Of a stretch of DNA of 64,000 nucleotides, positions 23,303 to 34,225 are shown one piece after another; positions within the stretch are counted from its first letter, which is position 1; each line of letters starts with the position of its first letter. The stretch is taken from contig CM027380.1 of assembly GCA_015680905.1 (NCBI GenBank), positions 14,216,001 to 14,280,000 of the forward strand, read 5' to 3'. Below the pieces are notes generated by a model that made no database searches, was not told the DNA's origin, and worked only from the letters and a program-made list of their open reading frames with translations. Source of the stretch: Coptis chinensis (taxonomy: Eukaryota; Streptophyta; Magnoliopsida; Ranunculales; Ranunculaceae). The position numbers and the translations under genes were made by a program.

Positions 23303-23782
23303 ATGGGTGGAATAGATATTACATGGGTGAGCAAGAAAGATGTGTCCACGAGTGATATCCTTAATGCACAGAATAGGCTATAAATACCTAGAGAAATTGA
23401 ACAAGTTTTGACTGAATCTGAAAAGAGTTATTTGAAGATAGGTCTTGAGAGTGAAATTGAAGTGTTGATTGTAGACATGCTTGGTACTGATCAATACAAC
23501 TTCCCAAGGTTAACATTCAAGTATTGGGGTAGTATATCTCGATATATTGTTATTAGGCAATGGAATACATTTGTCGAAAGACATGGGCTTCAAGCAAATA
23601 TTCATCAACTTGATATTTGGTCTTTTCGACGGCCTAGGCATGATGATCAGCAGGGAAAGCTTTGTTTTGCTATCAATGTGAGACGGAAGAATGACAAGCA
23701 GAACAATTTGCAAGCGTCTTCTAGCAAGAATTGGGACAATGAGGCTAGCACGAGTGGTGGCGATGTCAGTTTTGCAGATTAG
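23303..23782 (+). pseudogene. B3-domain protein fragment with an in-frame stop, inside the Mutator-like element
   Basis: From ATG 23303 the frame reads MGGIDITWVSKKDVSTSDIL and then NAQNRL, followed by TAA (23381-23383, codon 27). After that it stays open for 132 codons to TAG at 23780-23782. The order VSKKDVSTSDIL, NRL-stop-IPREIE, LTESEKSYLK, RLTFKYW, IVIRQWNTFVERHGLQANIH, LDIWSFR, KLCFAINV resembles plant B3 DNA-binding proteins of the DUF313-like group (transcription-factor family). An ATG at 23408 could give a 124-aa product with most of the B3 fold. Its location inside a Pack-MULE-type element, the short length and the stop codon suggest a captured, decaying fragment, not a host gene. 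No B3 parent is in the window. Confidence 0.7.
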
Positions 23783-24269
23783 GCATGAACTTCTAATTCA
23801 TGTGCATTGTATTCTCTTAGTTCCAGGGTATCATACTTTTTGATTATTTGTTGTTTGGTTGAGATCGACTATATACAGTTAGTAACACTTGTTCTTTACT
23901 TGAGTCCAGAAGAGCTAGGATTTGATTTTCTTTTCTAGTAGTTGTGACTGTTTCCATGTAAAATCTCTTTATACAGTTTGGAGACAGTTCAGTGATGGAG
24001 ATAAGGTATTCTTCATAGATGTTCATATTGTCCTGTTTCTGTATTATTTTATCTTACAAGAAAAGGAAGCAGATTTTTATTAATGTTTTGTTGATTCTTG
24101 GGATTTCAAATCGTTCTTCTTAACAATTTATCAAGAGCTCCAAGAGTGCTAGTTTTCTAAAAGGAGCTTGGTTCCTTAGTAACCCCATTGATGTGGTGAA
24201 GTCGGTGGTAAGTGATTCCTGCGATGTGGCTGGCCCAGCCAAAACTCTCAAGTGGCCAACCGTCATATC
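23783..24269. other. Interior of the Mutator-like element, left of the Tat insertion
   Basis: No gene seen beyond the B3 fragment. The last five bases (24270-24274, attcg) are the Tat target duplication. Confidence 0.5.
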
Positions 24270-24274
24270 ATTCG

Positions 24275-24834
24275 TGTAAAGGAGTGTTTTGGGTTTCCTG
24301 TTGGGACCGAGTTCGCTTCTGAGCGAACTGCCTATGTATCCTCTTGTTGGTTTCTCTTCTTTTTCTAGGGAGAGAGGAATCAGGCCCGACGTAGTTCAAT
24401 CAGGTGGTATTTATAGGCTTAGGGAAATGTCAATCTGGAAGGCACGTGTGTCTCTGGTACACGTGTAAGGTGGAGATCATGAATGAGTGTTGAATTTGGT
24501 TATATTATAAGTCGTGTCTTTGATTGGGTGTTGGCGAGGTTACCCCTATTTCCGGTGGTGGGAAATACAATCAAGATTTTGGTAATGATTACCCCTGGTG
24601 GTGATCATTACCCGAGGCGTTCTGCCTTTAGCCATGTGCTCGTACCGAGACATCTTCGTTCGTACCACCTACCAGAAATGAACTATTCGTAGGTCGTTCT
24701 TGGAGGTCGATGCATTGAGTTCGCTGCACCTGTGTGTTCTCGAGGGAGTTGCTCACGCGATTCGGTCTTGGAGGTCGATGTCCCGAAGTTCGCTTTTACG
24801 TTAGAGCGTGCATGATAGGATATCGCTCCCTACA
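24275..24834 (-). repeat. 3' LTR of the Tat element (560 bp)
   Basis: TG...CA ends. It aligns along its length with 36700-37245, with scattered substitutions and indels. A polypurine tract abuts it on the internal side. Confidence 0.93.
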
Positions 24835-24844
24835 CCCCCTCTTA
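24835..24844 (-). other. Polypurine tract of the Tat element
   Basis: The minus strand reads TAAGAGGGGG directly before the TGTAGGG start of the 3' LTR, the expected site for plus-strand priming. Confidence 0.8.
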
Positions 24845-25360
24845 GTAGAATGTTTATGCCACAGAAACGCTCACGAGAAAAACGGAAGAACGTGTGGAAC
24901 GTGAGCGAGCTGTGGTGGATGCTTCGACCAGGACGGCGTAACTTTTGAAGTCATGTAACGTGATGATTTGGCGGGAAAGGGAAGTTGTGTCGTATATGCA
25001 CGTGACAGAATCGTTGCAGTTGAGGAAGGAACATGTTGCCGCATTATACGGACTGCTGAAAAGACAGTACCTTGGAACACGTGTGCGGGCTAGAGCCTAG
25101 GCTGTAATCATAACTTCTTGGTAACCGAACGGAGCGAGGCGGTTTATACAAAATCAAATTTGGGACATCGAAAAAGGCATGCGTGTTTTCATCTTACGCA
25201 AAAACATAAAGCTGGGTTCCTCGGTGAGTGCTTCACTGGCTGGCTTTATTTACCTTTCCATTTTCAATTTACTTTCCTCTCTGTCCAGTGCGCTTTGTTA
25301 AGTCGGTAGGTCATCATAAGGTTATAGGGTTTAAGCTTGAGTAATTGATAGAAAAGATTT
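24845..25360. other. 3' internal region of the Tat element
   Basis: No ORF of note on the pol strand. It separates the polypurine tract from the antisense coding remnants. Confidence 0.45.
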
Positions 25361-27530
25361 GCTATAATATCTGATTCGGATGATACTCGATCGGAGGAGG
25401 TCCGAGAGATATCCTTGAGTTGTGGAGAGTATGAGGATGAAGAAGCAGTGAGTGTTGGCGTTGAGGTTGAGGTGGATGAAGAGGATAGGATAGATGAGGG
25501 TAATACCCGATCTAGGTCGAGAAGGCGAATAGCAAGACGCCAGTCGAGGGGAGATGTCGCCATCGCGATGTGCCCCTTAGAAGTGTAAACCGTCGTCTTT
25601 GCTAGCTCGTTCCCAACCGAGGGCAGCGTATGGGATTAATGTCCCCGACACGGGAGATATCTGAACCACGGTTGAGTGAAAATGTTAGAGTAGAGGAGTA
25701 CAACCCCCGAATGGTGGAATAATAATCTGTGAGGGCACCGAGAGCGATATGCAAATACCGTTCTCGAAATTGGTATGTGATTTCTTGGCCCATTGTTGGA
25801 AGTCTCCTTGTCAGTTCGTTGGTAACACCTGGAGATTGTTTAAGGTGTTTGACTTGTTAAATGCGAGTGGGGAATACGACATAGGGGTATCGGACATAGT
25901 GGAGCACTATGTGGTAAGGCGATCTGGGAACCTGAACTTTAGCTTGCAAACCATGACAACGCGTTCTGCTGTGATCGATGGAGTAAGCAATGAGGTCTAG
26001 ACCAAGAGGCCGTTGTTGCTAGTTGGCAACTACTGTGTGAACGGGTGTAGATTGCGAACTAGGATTTGTAACATATCCGGTGGGTAGGAACATTTTTCTG
26101 TTGTTGCTTTACATAACGATTGATAGTTGTTCTAACAGGCCCTTGTTTTGCTTTGATTACGAGTTTTTCGTGAAGGTTTAACCGATCGTGGGGAGATAGA
26201 GAGGTTCGCGGTTGACTCGTGTAGAAAAGCAAGTTTAAGGCGCCTGAAGTTGCACACTTCTTTGTGGAGAAGGGTGGTCCCGCGATCGGGAAAAAGGAAG
26301 GCAAAAAAGACCGAGCTCGAGGTCGGACAAGGGAAGGCGTGATGGAGACACTAACAGTGACTTAGTAACGCGAGAAGATAGGCAACGGGTGCACGGCGGT
26401 CGCGAGGCGAATTCGCTAGAGGTGGCGCGGGGTTTTGTAGGATCGAGCCCCGAAGGAGGTTCGATCGATGCGCTGTGGAGTTAGAAACGGTGGTTTTCAA
26501 TCCTCGGTAGGAGCAGGTCGGAGAAGAGGCGTGCGACTTTCGGAGCAAGACGGTCCGAAAGTTACGAAAAGTAGCGCCGCACTCTTGGGAGAGCTCCAGC
26601 CACGGGCGGTTCGATGGTGGCCCGGCTGGGGCTATGGTTTCGCTATTTGGAGTGGAGCCACGACGAAAGCAGGTCATGGACTTGGCCCGCGTTAAGGCGG
26701 AGTTCTAGTCGCCCGGGGCGTGAACCCGATACCGGGCTAAAGCTCAGCGCAAAGCGAAAGTCCTATTATGGTGGCCGACGACCTAGAGGGGCGGTTGTGT
26801 TCCCTGGATGAGCATGGGTCAAACGAATCCGGAAGCGAAGTGGATCATGAAGTTTCAGATCGAGTAAGATATCGGGTTGCCTATTGAAGCGGATAATATT
26901 TGGATGGCAATGCAGGAGCTAGATGAGAAAGGGCTGGCTGATAACCTGAGGCGAATGGAAATTGCACAATGTCTCGTACGCGTGTCTATCTTCATTTGAT
27001 GTACTTGTCTTTGTATAGACGCTGTTGTTTTGTGGCTATTAACCATGCGTGTGTATTTGTAGCTGGTAAGTGGGTTTCTGAAATTGAAGGAGATTGCCGG
27101 TCAGCGAGGGGCGATAGAGAAATGGTGGTGAAGCCGCCCGATGGTGAAGAACGCCCGTGAGGCCTCGAAGATAGAACGCGAGGAACCGGAAGATCTGAAG
27201 AAAGCTCATCAAGCTACCGAAGTTTGGCCAAGATGTTGAAAGACACCGGTCAAGATTTGAGGCAAAAACTACAGGAGTCAAGAGAACGCCCCGGCAAATT
27301 GTGGAAATCAGTTGAACGATTATGCCTTACACTGCAAGAAGGTTGCTCAGGACGCTACCAAAGCCTATGATGTTCTGGATGCAGACTTCATTGAACTGGA
27401 GGTGGACTACAATGCTTTGAAGACAGATCATGCACGCTGCACATCGCACATCGGGGTAGACCAGGTATTGGGAGGAATGAGTAGTGCTCCTGGCCGGAGG
27501 GTCGTTCGCGATCGCGCGCATCATTAACCG
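25361..27530 (+). pseudogene. Degenerate antisense ORF of the Tat element (gypsy-type transposon domain, PF04195-like)
   Basis: On the strand opposite pol. An acidic stretch (SDSDDTRSEEVREISLSCGE and onward to VEVEVDEEDRIDEG, about 25370-25500) is followed by RSRSRRRIARRQSRG. After several stops a frame at 25749-26000 reads IPFSKLVCDFLAHCWKSPCQ, FVGNTWRLFKVFDLLNASGE, then GVSDIVEHYVV. This resembles the putative gypsy-type transposon domain found in antisense or accessory ORFs of Tat/Grande elements. Near 27312-27527 a heptad-like stretch (DYALHCKKVAQDATKAYDVL) could be its coiled-coil part. The frame is broken many times and the product is of unknown function. The family call is by eye and moderate. 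Confidence 0.5.
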
Positions 27531-28300
27531 ACCGATGCCGCTGCGTCGATGTCTTCTTGAGTTTAGACTTGGATGGAGTATCTGTTATAGTGGGTGGGAG
27601 GGAGGCTGAGATTGATGAATCACTTGTGCCCGGAGGGTTAATTGTTGAGCCCAGAGATGGCGAATTGTAAATTTGTTATGTTAAGTCGTCGCCTTTATAT
27701 GCTTGCGGATACATTTGAATTTGGTTTCCTGAGGTAACCTGGGCAGTTCGTCTTTTTATTTGTATGCGTAAGTACGATGAACGACCTGGTGCTCCGTTCT
27801 ATGTTGGGGTATTCATGTGAGAACGAATATTGTTTAGCCGGGTTGGATTTCCTTAGTAGTCTCAGCGACTTGGCTAACTTATTATGTGTCTATCTTGCTA
27901 AGACAGATCATTGATTGTGTGTATGCCACCCTTGTCGCTGGTTCCCCTATTATGTATGAACTGCTTGTTGAACTATAGTTGTGTGTGATCGTGGTGCGTA
28001 TAACAAAGGATGGCAGGGACGTTGCAGTGACAACTTCTCTGCGCCTGGCTGGTAAGTTTGCATGCGCGTCTTGCTATTAAATTACCTGCAGCTCTGAGGT
28101 GGTTTTCGTAATGAGGCCACCAGGTCGCTGGCCTAGGGTTTGTGAAGCAGGTCGAGTCGTTTCGTGTTCAGTGTCATTAACGGTAGTGTTCCCTCGCGTG
28201 CCTGACACGTGGAGGGATACGAGCGGTTCAAGGAACGTAATGATGGCAGGCAGATGGCGTTTGGCGTCTCAAGGTAATTAAGAGGCGCTTAGGAAAAGAC
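27531..28300. other. Tat element interior without a clear ORF
   Basis: Between the two antisense coding remnants. No motif recognised apart from splice-like sites. Confidence 0.4.
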
Positions 28301-29502
28301 GTTTCCTATTGAATAAAAACGGCTCATCGAATACCAAAACAAGTATTTGCTTGTCTTCGTGCCAAAGCTTCAGTCTGCTTTCTTGCTCTGTTCGTTGGTT
28401 GTGCATTTCCTCCATTGCTGCTTATTCAGGTATGTTCACTCTCTTCTGTGAGTATTCTTTCGTTGAGAAAAGTTGGGGATAAAACTGTAGCTCATGTGAC
28501 AGTACGTTTCATTCCTAGGTTTTATTATGGCGAGATGTCATCCTTACACGAGAGGAAAGGACAACATGAGGGAAACTTCTCCGCTGATGAGGGAAAGGAT
28601 GGAGTTCCAACTGCACGTGCATGGTGATCGCGGGAAGAGGAAAGCTGAGGTTGTAGAGGCGAAGAGCCATAAGCGTCCTAGGAGGGCTGGACGTCCAACT
28701 GGCGACATTGTCTTTAGGTCGCCGCAGCGGGTAGGCGACACTGATCGTCATGCTGCGGAGTGTAGCGACTTGGGGCAAGGTCGCCCAGTCGCTGCTGAGA
28801 GTTCGTCCCCACGCTGTGGTGACGTGGGGAACGAGTTCTACTACGTGGGGAAGACTAGGAAGAAACGTATGGTGAAACGCCAGATCAGAAGCTTCCACTT
28901 CGGCCCCATAGCGACCGGCGCTCGGGCGGATCGTCTTTGGATGGCGACAAAAGGTGAAGGATGAGGACATGGAGACGTTGTTGGGGACGATGGATATGGC
29001 CGCTTGTTTGGTAAGTTCATGATGCACGAGGCTGTTATGTCAGTTACCGAGGTAAACTGATTCTTGGGCTTCGTTCGTGCAGTTTCTTGCAGGATATGAT
29101 AAGTTGAAAGAAGTCGTACAAAACACCGAGGCTGATGATAACCCTCACGTCGAGCTGGGGTGTATGCGAGCGGCGTGGGGGGCTGACAAGAGAAAGCTGG
29201 AGGTGATGACTACCAAGTACCGTAACGCTACTGGCGAGAGAATCGCGGTTAGTGATCGACGGACGGAGTTAGAAAGGGAATTAGCTGTGGTGACGGCTTA
29301 TGCTAAGAAGTGTTAGAAGGTGGCGCTTAAGAAGGCGATAATCGAAGCCCTCAGATTTCGCCGCCTCTGGACGAATAATGCGATCTTGAAGAAAAACGAA
29401 ACGGCATTTAACGAGGGGCATGAGATGCGTGTGATGCTGAGGTCAGCTCGGCATACTGCTTCGACTAGCGCAGCGCTAGAAGATAAGCATGTCATAATTT
29501 AG
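28301..29502 (+). pseudogene. Second antisense transcription unit of the Tat element, probably spliced
   Basis: The plus-strand frame 28527-28964 (145 aa) starts just after a plausible acceptor (cattcctag at about 28511-28519). A donor (ttcag/gtatgt, about 28430) sits upstream, as expected for a 5' UTR intron. A gaataaaaac box near 28311 could serve as TATA. The protein has a basic segment (KSHKRPRRAGRPTGDIV), a possible nuclear-localisation or DNA-binding patch. A second donor/acceptor pair (ttg/gtaagttc at about 29010; cgtgcag before ttcttg at about 29082) leads into 29077-29316 and, after one stop (29317-29319), to 29502, a charged heptad-like region (KRKLEVMTTKYRNATGERIA; ELERELAVVTAYAKK). 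This could be a coiled coil. No family is recognised. It may be the C-terminal half of the unit at 25361-27530. Confidence 0.45.
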
Positions 29503-29860
29503 ATTTGATAAGATGGTCTTCATTTGGCTCTGTCAGCCTTTAGTTGTAAGTTCTGTTTACATTTCCCTCTCTTATACGAGAGTTAACAATAGAGCTGTGT
29601 TTTCAGGCTTGCCTGAGCAATTCGCCTTTTTCCTACAGAGAACTGGTTTCCACGAAAGTGGCAGTTCGATACTTGGTTAATTTTTGTAGTGATTACCGAT
29701 CTGGATTTCCTGGGTAATCCCAGCAGATCGGTGGATGTAGTTGTTGTTACGAATGGTCATATAATTTTATTGGCGATGTTCCGTATGCATGTTGCCGTGT
29801 ACTTGTGTGTAACTAGCGTTCTGCTTAGTATTCTAGAAATATGCGTCCCGCCTTGTGGTC
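29503..29860. other. Tat element interior between the antisense ORF and the tandem array
   Basis: No gene seen. Confidence 0.4.
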
Positions 29861-30780
29861 AACCCTAGAAGTATAGGTCGTTGACGTGACACATATTGGA
29901 GAGGGTATGTAGCCTGGGAGCTCCGGAGAACTGTCTGCTCACGGAGAGCGTTTTCGTTTAGTCGATCCTAGAAATATAGGTCCTCGACGTAACAAGAATT
30001 GGAGAGGCGATGTAGCCTGTGAGCTCCAGAGAGCTGTTTGCTCACGGAGAGCGTTCTCGTGTAGTCGATCCTAGAAATATAGGTCCTCGACGTAACAAGA
30101 GTTGGAGAGGCGATGTAGCCTGTGAGCTCCAGAGAGCTGTTTGCTCACGGAGAGCGTTCTCGTGTAGTCGATCCTAGAAATATAGGTCCTCGACGTTACA
30201 AGAATTGGAGAGGCGATGTAGCCTGTGAGCTCCAGAGAGCTGTTTGCTCTCACGAGAGCGTTCTCGTGTAGTCGATCCTAGAAATATAGGTCCCTCGACG
30301 TAACAAGAATTGGAGAGGCGATGTAGCCTGTGAGCTCCTGAGAGCTGTCTGCTCGCGGAGAGCGTTCTCGTGTAGTCGATCCTAGAAATATAGGTCCTCG
30401 ACGTAACAAGAGTTGGAGAGGCGATGTAGCCTGTGAGCTCCAGAGAGCTGTTTGCTCACGGAGAGCGTTCTCGTGTAGTCGATCCTAGAAATATAGGTCC
30501 TCGACGTAACAAGAGTTGGAGAGGCGATGTAGCTGTGAGCTCTCCAGAGTCAGTTTTGCTTTACGGAGAGCGTTCTCGTGTAGTCGATCCTAGAAATATA
30601 GGTCCTCGACGTTACAAGAATTGGAGAGCGATGTAGCTGTGAGCTCAGAGTCTGTTGGCTCCGCGGAGCGCTCGTGTAGTCGATCCTAGAAATATAGGTC
30701 ATCGACGTAACAAGAGTTGGAGAGGCGATGTAGCCTGTGAGCTCCAGAGAGCTGTTTGCTCACGGAGAGCGTTCTCGGGA
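29861..30780. repeat. 103-bp tandem array, nine copies, in the Tat 3' region
   Basis: Units begin at about 29861, 29964, 30067, 30170, 30274, 30378, 30481, 30586 and 30682 (spacing 103, 103, 103, 104, 104, 103, 105, 96). A typical unit starts gatcctagaaatatagg and contains gagctccagagagctg and gagagcgttctcg. The first and the seventh to eighth units are the most diverged. It lies between the integrase end (30947) and the 3' LTR, where Tat-group elements are known to carry tandem repeats that can seed satellite DNA. Confidence 0.95.
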
Positions 30781-30946
30781 ACGAGAGTTTATGGCGCGTT
30801 AAGCGTGAAAGTATACTGGTTGTTCATCGGATGCGAGCTGTAATATGTGCTGATGCCGATAAATGGAATAACCTTTCACTAGGTAGCATAAAAAATTGAA
30901 CCTTACATGTACAATGCGTAAAAGAAAATCTACAACAACAAATGTT

Positions 30947-32462
30947 TTATTGATAAAATCTTTTCAGCAGATAGGTATTCCATGGGCGAGGTAACAATTT
31001 CCTTTCTTGAGTTTTTATCCAGTATGCTCCATTGCCGACAACACGTTCTACAATGTACGGACCTTCCCAAGTAGGGGCAAGCTTGGAGTCGTCTTGCGTC
31101 TTTTTTAGCACTAGATCGCCAGGCTGGAAAGATCGAGGATGCACTCGTTTATTGTAGGAGTTCTTCAGGGTTTGCTGATAAGATGCGACTCGGATTGTGG
31201 CTAGGTCCCGCCGTTCTTCGAGCAAATCGACCTCTCGTGCTAAGACAGAATTATTGTGTCCGGTCTCAACGAGCTCGGACCGGGTCGTAGTGATTTGTCG
31301 GTCGGGTGGGAATGGCGACTTCGCGCTGCCATAACACAAGGAAAATGGAGATTCACGCCCATCGACCGAAGTGGTGCGATGAGCCCACAAGATGTTTTCC
31401 AATTGGTTCGGCCATTGGCTCTTGTTCTTTGCAATCTTTTTCTTCAAATTTTCTAAGATGGCCTTGTTGCTTGCTTCACGACCATTACTCGACGGCGCAT
31501 CGTGGAGTAGAAAATGCATGAACTATCTTCCACTTTGCGAGAAATTCTTTAATGGTTCGTCCTCTGAATTGGGGTCCATTGTCCATGACGAGTGTGTGTG
31601 GCAGCCCAAATCTGGTGATGATATGAGTCCAGATGAAATTTCGGACATGCGATTCTTTGACATGGGCTAAAGGAATGGCCTCGACCCACTTGGTGAAATA
31701 GTCGGTTGCCGCTAAGACGAACCGAAAACCAGTGCTTTTCTGGGGGACGAATGGTCCCATAATGTCCATGCCCCACATGTGAAATGGCCATGGGCTGGCG
31801 ATATTGATCAGCTCGCGTGCGGGCTGAATGATGTTGTGGCCGAATGTTTGACATTTTAAGCACTTGAGAACGTATGCTTTGGCGTCGGTCTGCATACGGG
31901 GCCAGAAGTAGCCTTGGGAAATTGCCTTATGGGCTAAAGAGCGACCTCCGGCATGGTTTCCGCATTCGCCTTCATGGATTTCGGCAAATATCCATTGTCC
32001 CTGCTCTGGAGTAATACATCGCAAATGCGGTCCACCAGCAGATTTCCTAAATAACTTATCATGTAACATGTAATAACGACGCGCTTGATATTGGATTTGT
32101 CTGGCTTTGGCACGCTCTGCAGGGAGCGTGCCCTGTTGGATGTAGTCCATAATGGGCTGCATCCAGGTCTGGCGCAGCTGATCGTCAGAGAGAGGAAATA
32201 GATCGGTTATGACTAGGGCATGTTCAACCTGGTATGCAAGTCGATCGACGACCTCTATGAGGAGTTGTCGTGGAGCACAACTCGGTGTTTGAGTGGCTAG
32301 GTAAGCCAGGCTATCTGCGTGACGATTCTCATCACGCAAAAAATGATGTACGGTAGCTTTCTTAAAAGAAGGTAACAAATGATGAACGACCTGAAGATAT
32401 TTCGAAAGGTTACCTTTCTGAGTAGTGTACTCCTTAGCAATCGGGCTTAACGACCGGTTCAT
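30947..32462 (-). pseudogene. Tat integrase, with the end of the second RNase H; frameshifted
   Basis: Frame 32462-31485 opens with the tail of the archaeal-type RNase H (VHHFLRDENRHADSLAYLA). It continues into the integrase zinc-binding region (HEGECGNHAGGRSLAHKAIS... CLKC) and the catalytic core, with the first Asp in WGMDIMGPF and the second in VMDNGPQF. The frame is lost at about 31490-31520. It resumes in frame 31519-30947 at the glutamate region (SSNGREASNKAILENLKK), then the C-terminal domain (FQPGDLVLKKTQDDSKLAPT, WEGPYIVERVVGNGAYWI) to a stop at 30947. The frameshift falls between the second Asp and the Glu, so no complete integrase can be made from this copy. Confidence 0.9.
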
Positions 32463-34061
32463 GAGTCACTAAAAACTTGGAGACTTTGAAAAGCGCCATC
32501 ACGAAGACCCATGATCGGTCGCCGTGATTACGCCCTCGTTATTGGAAGATGCGAAGTCGAGTCGCACTGATTTTTCGACCATAACTCCTTCGGGAGACAC
32601 TAAAACGACCCCAATGCCACTCCCTCCGGGGTTGCTAGAGCCATCAACAAAGAGGGACCAGACTGATTTGACACGCTCTTTGACAACGGCGAGCTCCAGG
32701 TCGGGTTCCCAGTGGGGGTCCTTAACAGGGAAATCAGCGAGGAAATCGGCAACGACTTGACCCTTCTGAAAGATACGAGGTACAAACTCCATGTGGTGTT
32801 CACCGAGCTCCTCGGCCCAGACGGCCATACGAGTAGTTTTGTGTTCTTTGTGGATGAGTTTTTTCAGTGGAAGGTCGGTCAGTACGTTGATCGGATGGGC
32901 TTGAAAGTACGGCCTGAATTTTCTTGCCGAATACACCAAAGCAAGGACGGCTCGTTCAAGGAAAGAATAATTCTTCTCAGCTGGCATGAGCATCTTACTT
33001 GTGAAGTATATTGGCTTTTCTGAGTTGTTCTCCTCCTTGAAGAGAACTGAATCGATCGCGGAAATCTAATGCGCTGTGTATAGCCCGGTGTCTCTCCATC
33101 TACTGGTGTGGTTAAGACGGGAGGCGTGGTGAGGTATTTTTTGAGAGTGGCGAATGCGTGATGGCATTGGTCATTCCATGAGAACTGCTCGCCTTTCTTG
33201 AGGAGTTGTAGGAACGGACGACACTTGTCTGACGCTCTGGATATGAATCGATTAAGTGCAGCAACCATGCCTGACAACTTCGTAGATTCCGCTTGGTGCG
33301 TGGATCGGGGCATGTCTAAGAACGCCTCGATTTGGTCGATTTGCTTCGAAGCGTTGTTGTGACACTTGATAACGAGAAACTTACCGAGGACGCTCCAAAA
33401 GGCATTTCTCTGGGTTCAACTTCATTCGAGTGTGGCACAATCTGGAGAACGCTTGCTCCAAGTGAGTAATATGGTCGACTGCTTTTTTGCTCTTGACGAC
33501 CATGTCGTCGATGTAAACTTCCATGGTTTCTCCTAACATGTCCCCGAACATGTCGATTTAGACGCCGATATGTCGCCCAAGCGTTTTAAGACCGAACGGA
33601 GGACGTTATAACAATAAATTCCTTGTTCAAGAATGAACGAGGTCTTCTTGATCTTCCTCCGCGCGAGTGGGATTTGATTGTATCCGCTTATATGCATCCA
33701 TAAAGGAAAGCAGTTCATGTCCAGAAGTCCGATCGACCGGTCGGTCAATGCGTGGTAAGGGGAAAACTATCTTCGGCGTTTCTTGATTGACATTCGCGGA
33801 AATCGACGATAAGTTAACTGTTCCATTCTTTTTGGGGACCGCCACGATGTTAGCTTAACTAATCGGGTAGTCCACCTTCGATGAACCCGACTTGCTTGAG
33901 TTTGTCGACCTCGTCATTAATGGCTTTTTGAAAACGCAGAGATAATCGACGAGGTCGCTGGCGCTTAACCGAACTGGCTTAGCATTAGGACGTACATTTA
34001 ACCGATGACATGCTACACTAGGGTCTATACCGGGCACATCGATATACCACTGCGAAAACAT
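32463..34061 (-). pseudogene. Tat reverse transcriptase, RNase H and start of a second RNase H; multiply frameshifted
   Basis: Fragments in several minus frames. The RT fingers/palm lie at 33845-33533 (FPLPRIDRPVDRTSGHELLS, FMDAY). The catalytic box YIDDM is at 33515-33501. The thumb/connection (GMVAALNRFISRASDKCRPF, then LLKKGEQFSWNDQCHHAFATL) is in 33313-32879. RNase H is in 32993-32800 (YSFLERAVLALVYSARKFRPYF, given here in part). The second, archaeal-type RNase H begins SLFVDGSSNPGGSGIGVVL (about 32650-32590) and breaks near 32500. At least four frame changes separate these pieces. The second RNase H is what places the element in the Tat lineage. Upstream, 34224-33855 encodes the protease-RT linker. 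Confidence 0.85.
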
Positions 34062-34225
34062 CTTTATTCATTTTAAAATTTACAAGTTGAGCTTTGAGTG
34101 TAGGGTCAAGGTTTGCCCCTACATATACAAACTTGGGGTCACTATCAGTTCCTAAGTTCACTCGCTCTCTGTCGACCTGTTGAGATGCTGACTTAGGCGG
34201 CAACGCTTCTTCGCGTGTTGGCACT

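Noticed and set aside
28515-29027. Minus-strand 170-codon ORF opposite the antisense unit
   Set aside because: It is the mirror of the plus-strand frame, which has better splice signals and charge pattern. It carries no pol-strand domain.
29861-30780. Regular 103-bp repeats looking like a CRISPR-type array
   Set aside because: The whole unit repeats with no unique spacers, and it sits in a plant retrotransposon.
31256-31670. Plus-strand ORFs in the integrase region
   Set aside because: Shadows of the minus-strand integrase, whose motifs are unambiguous.
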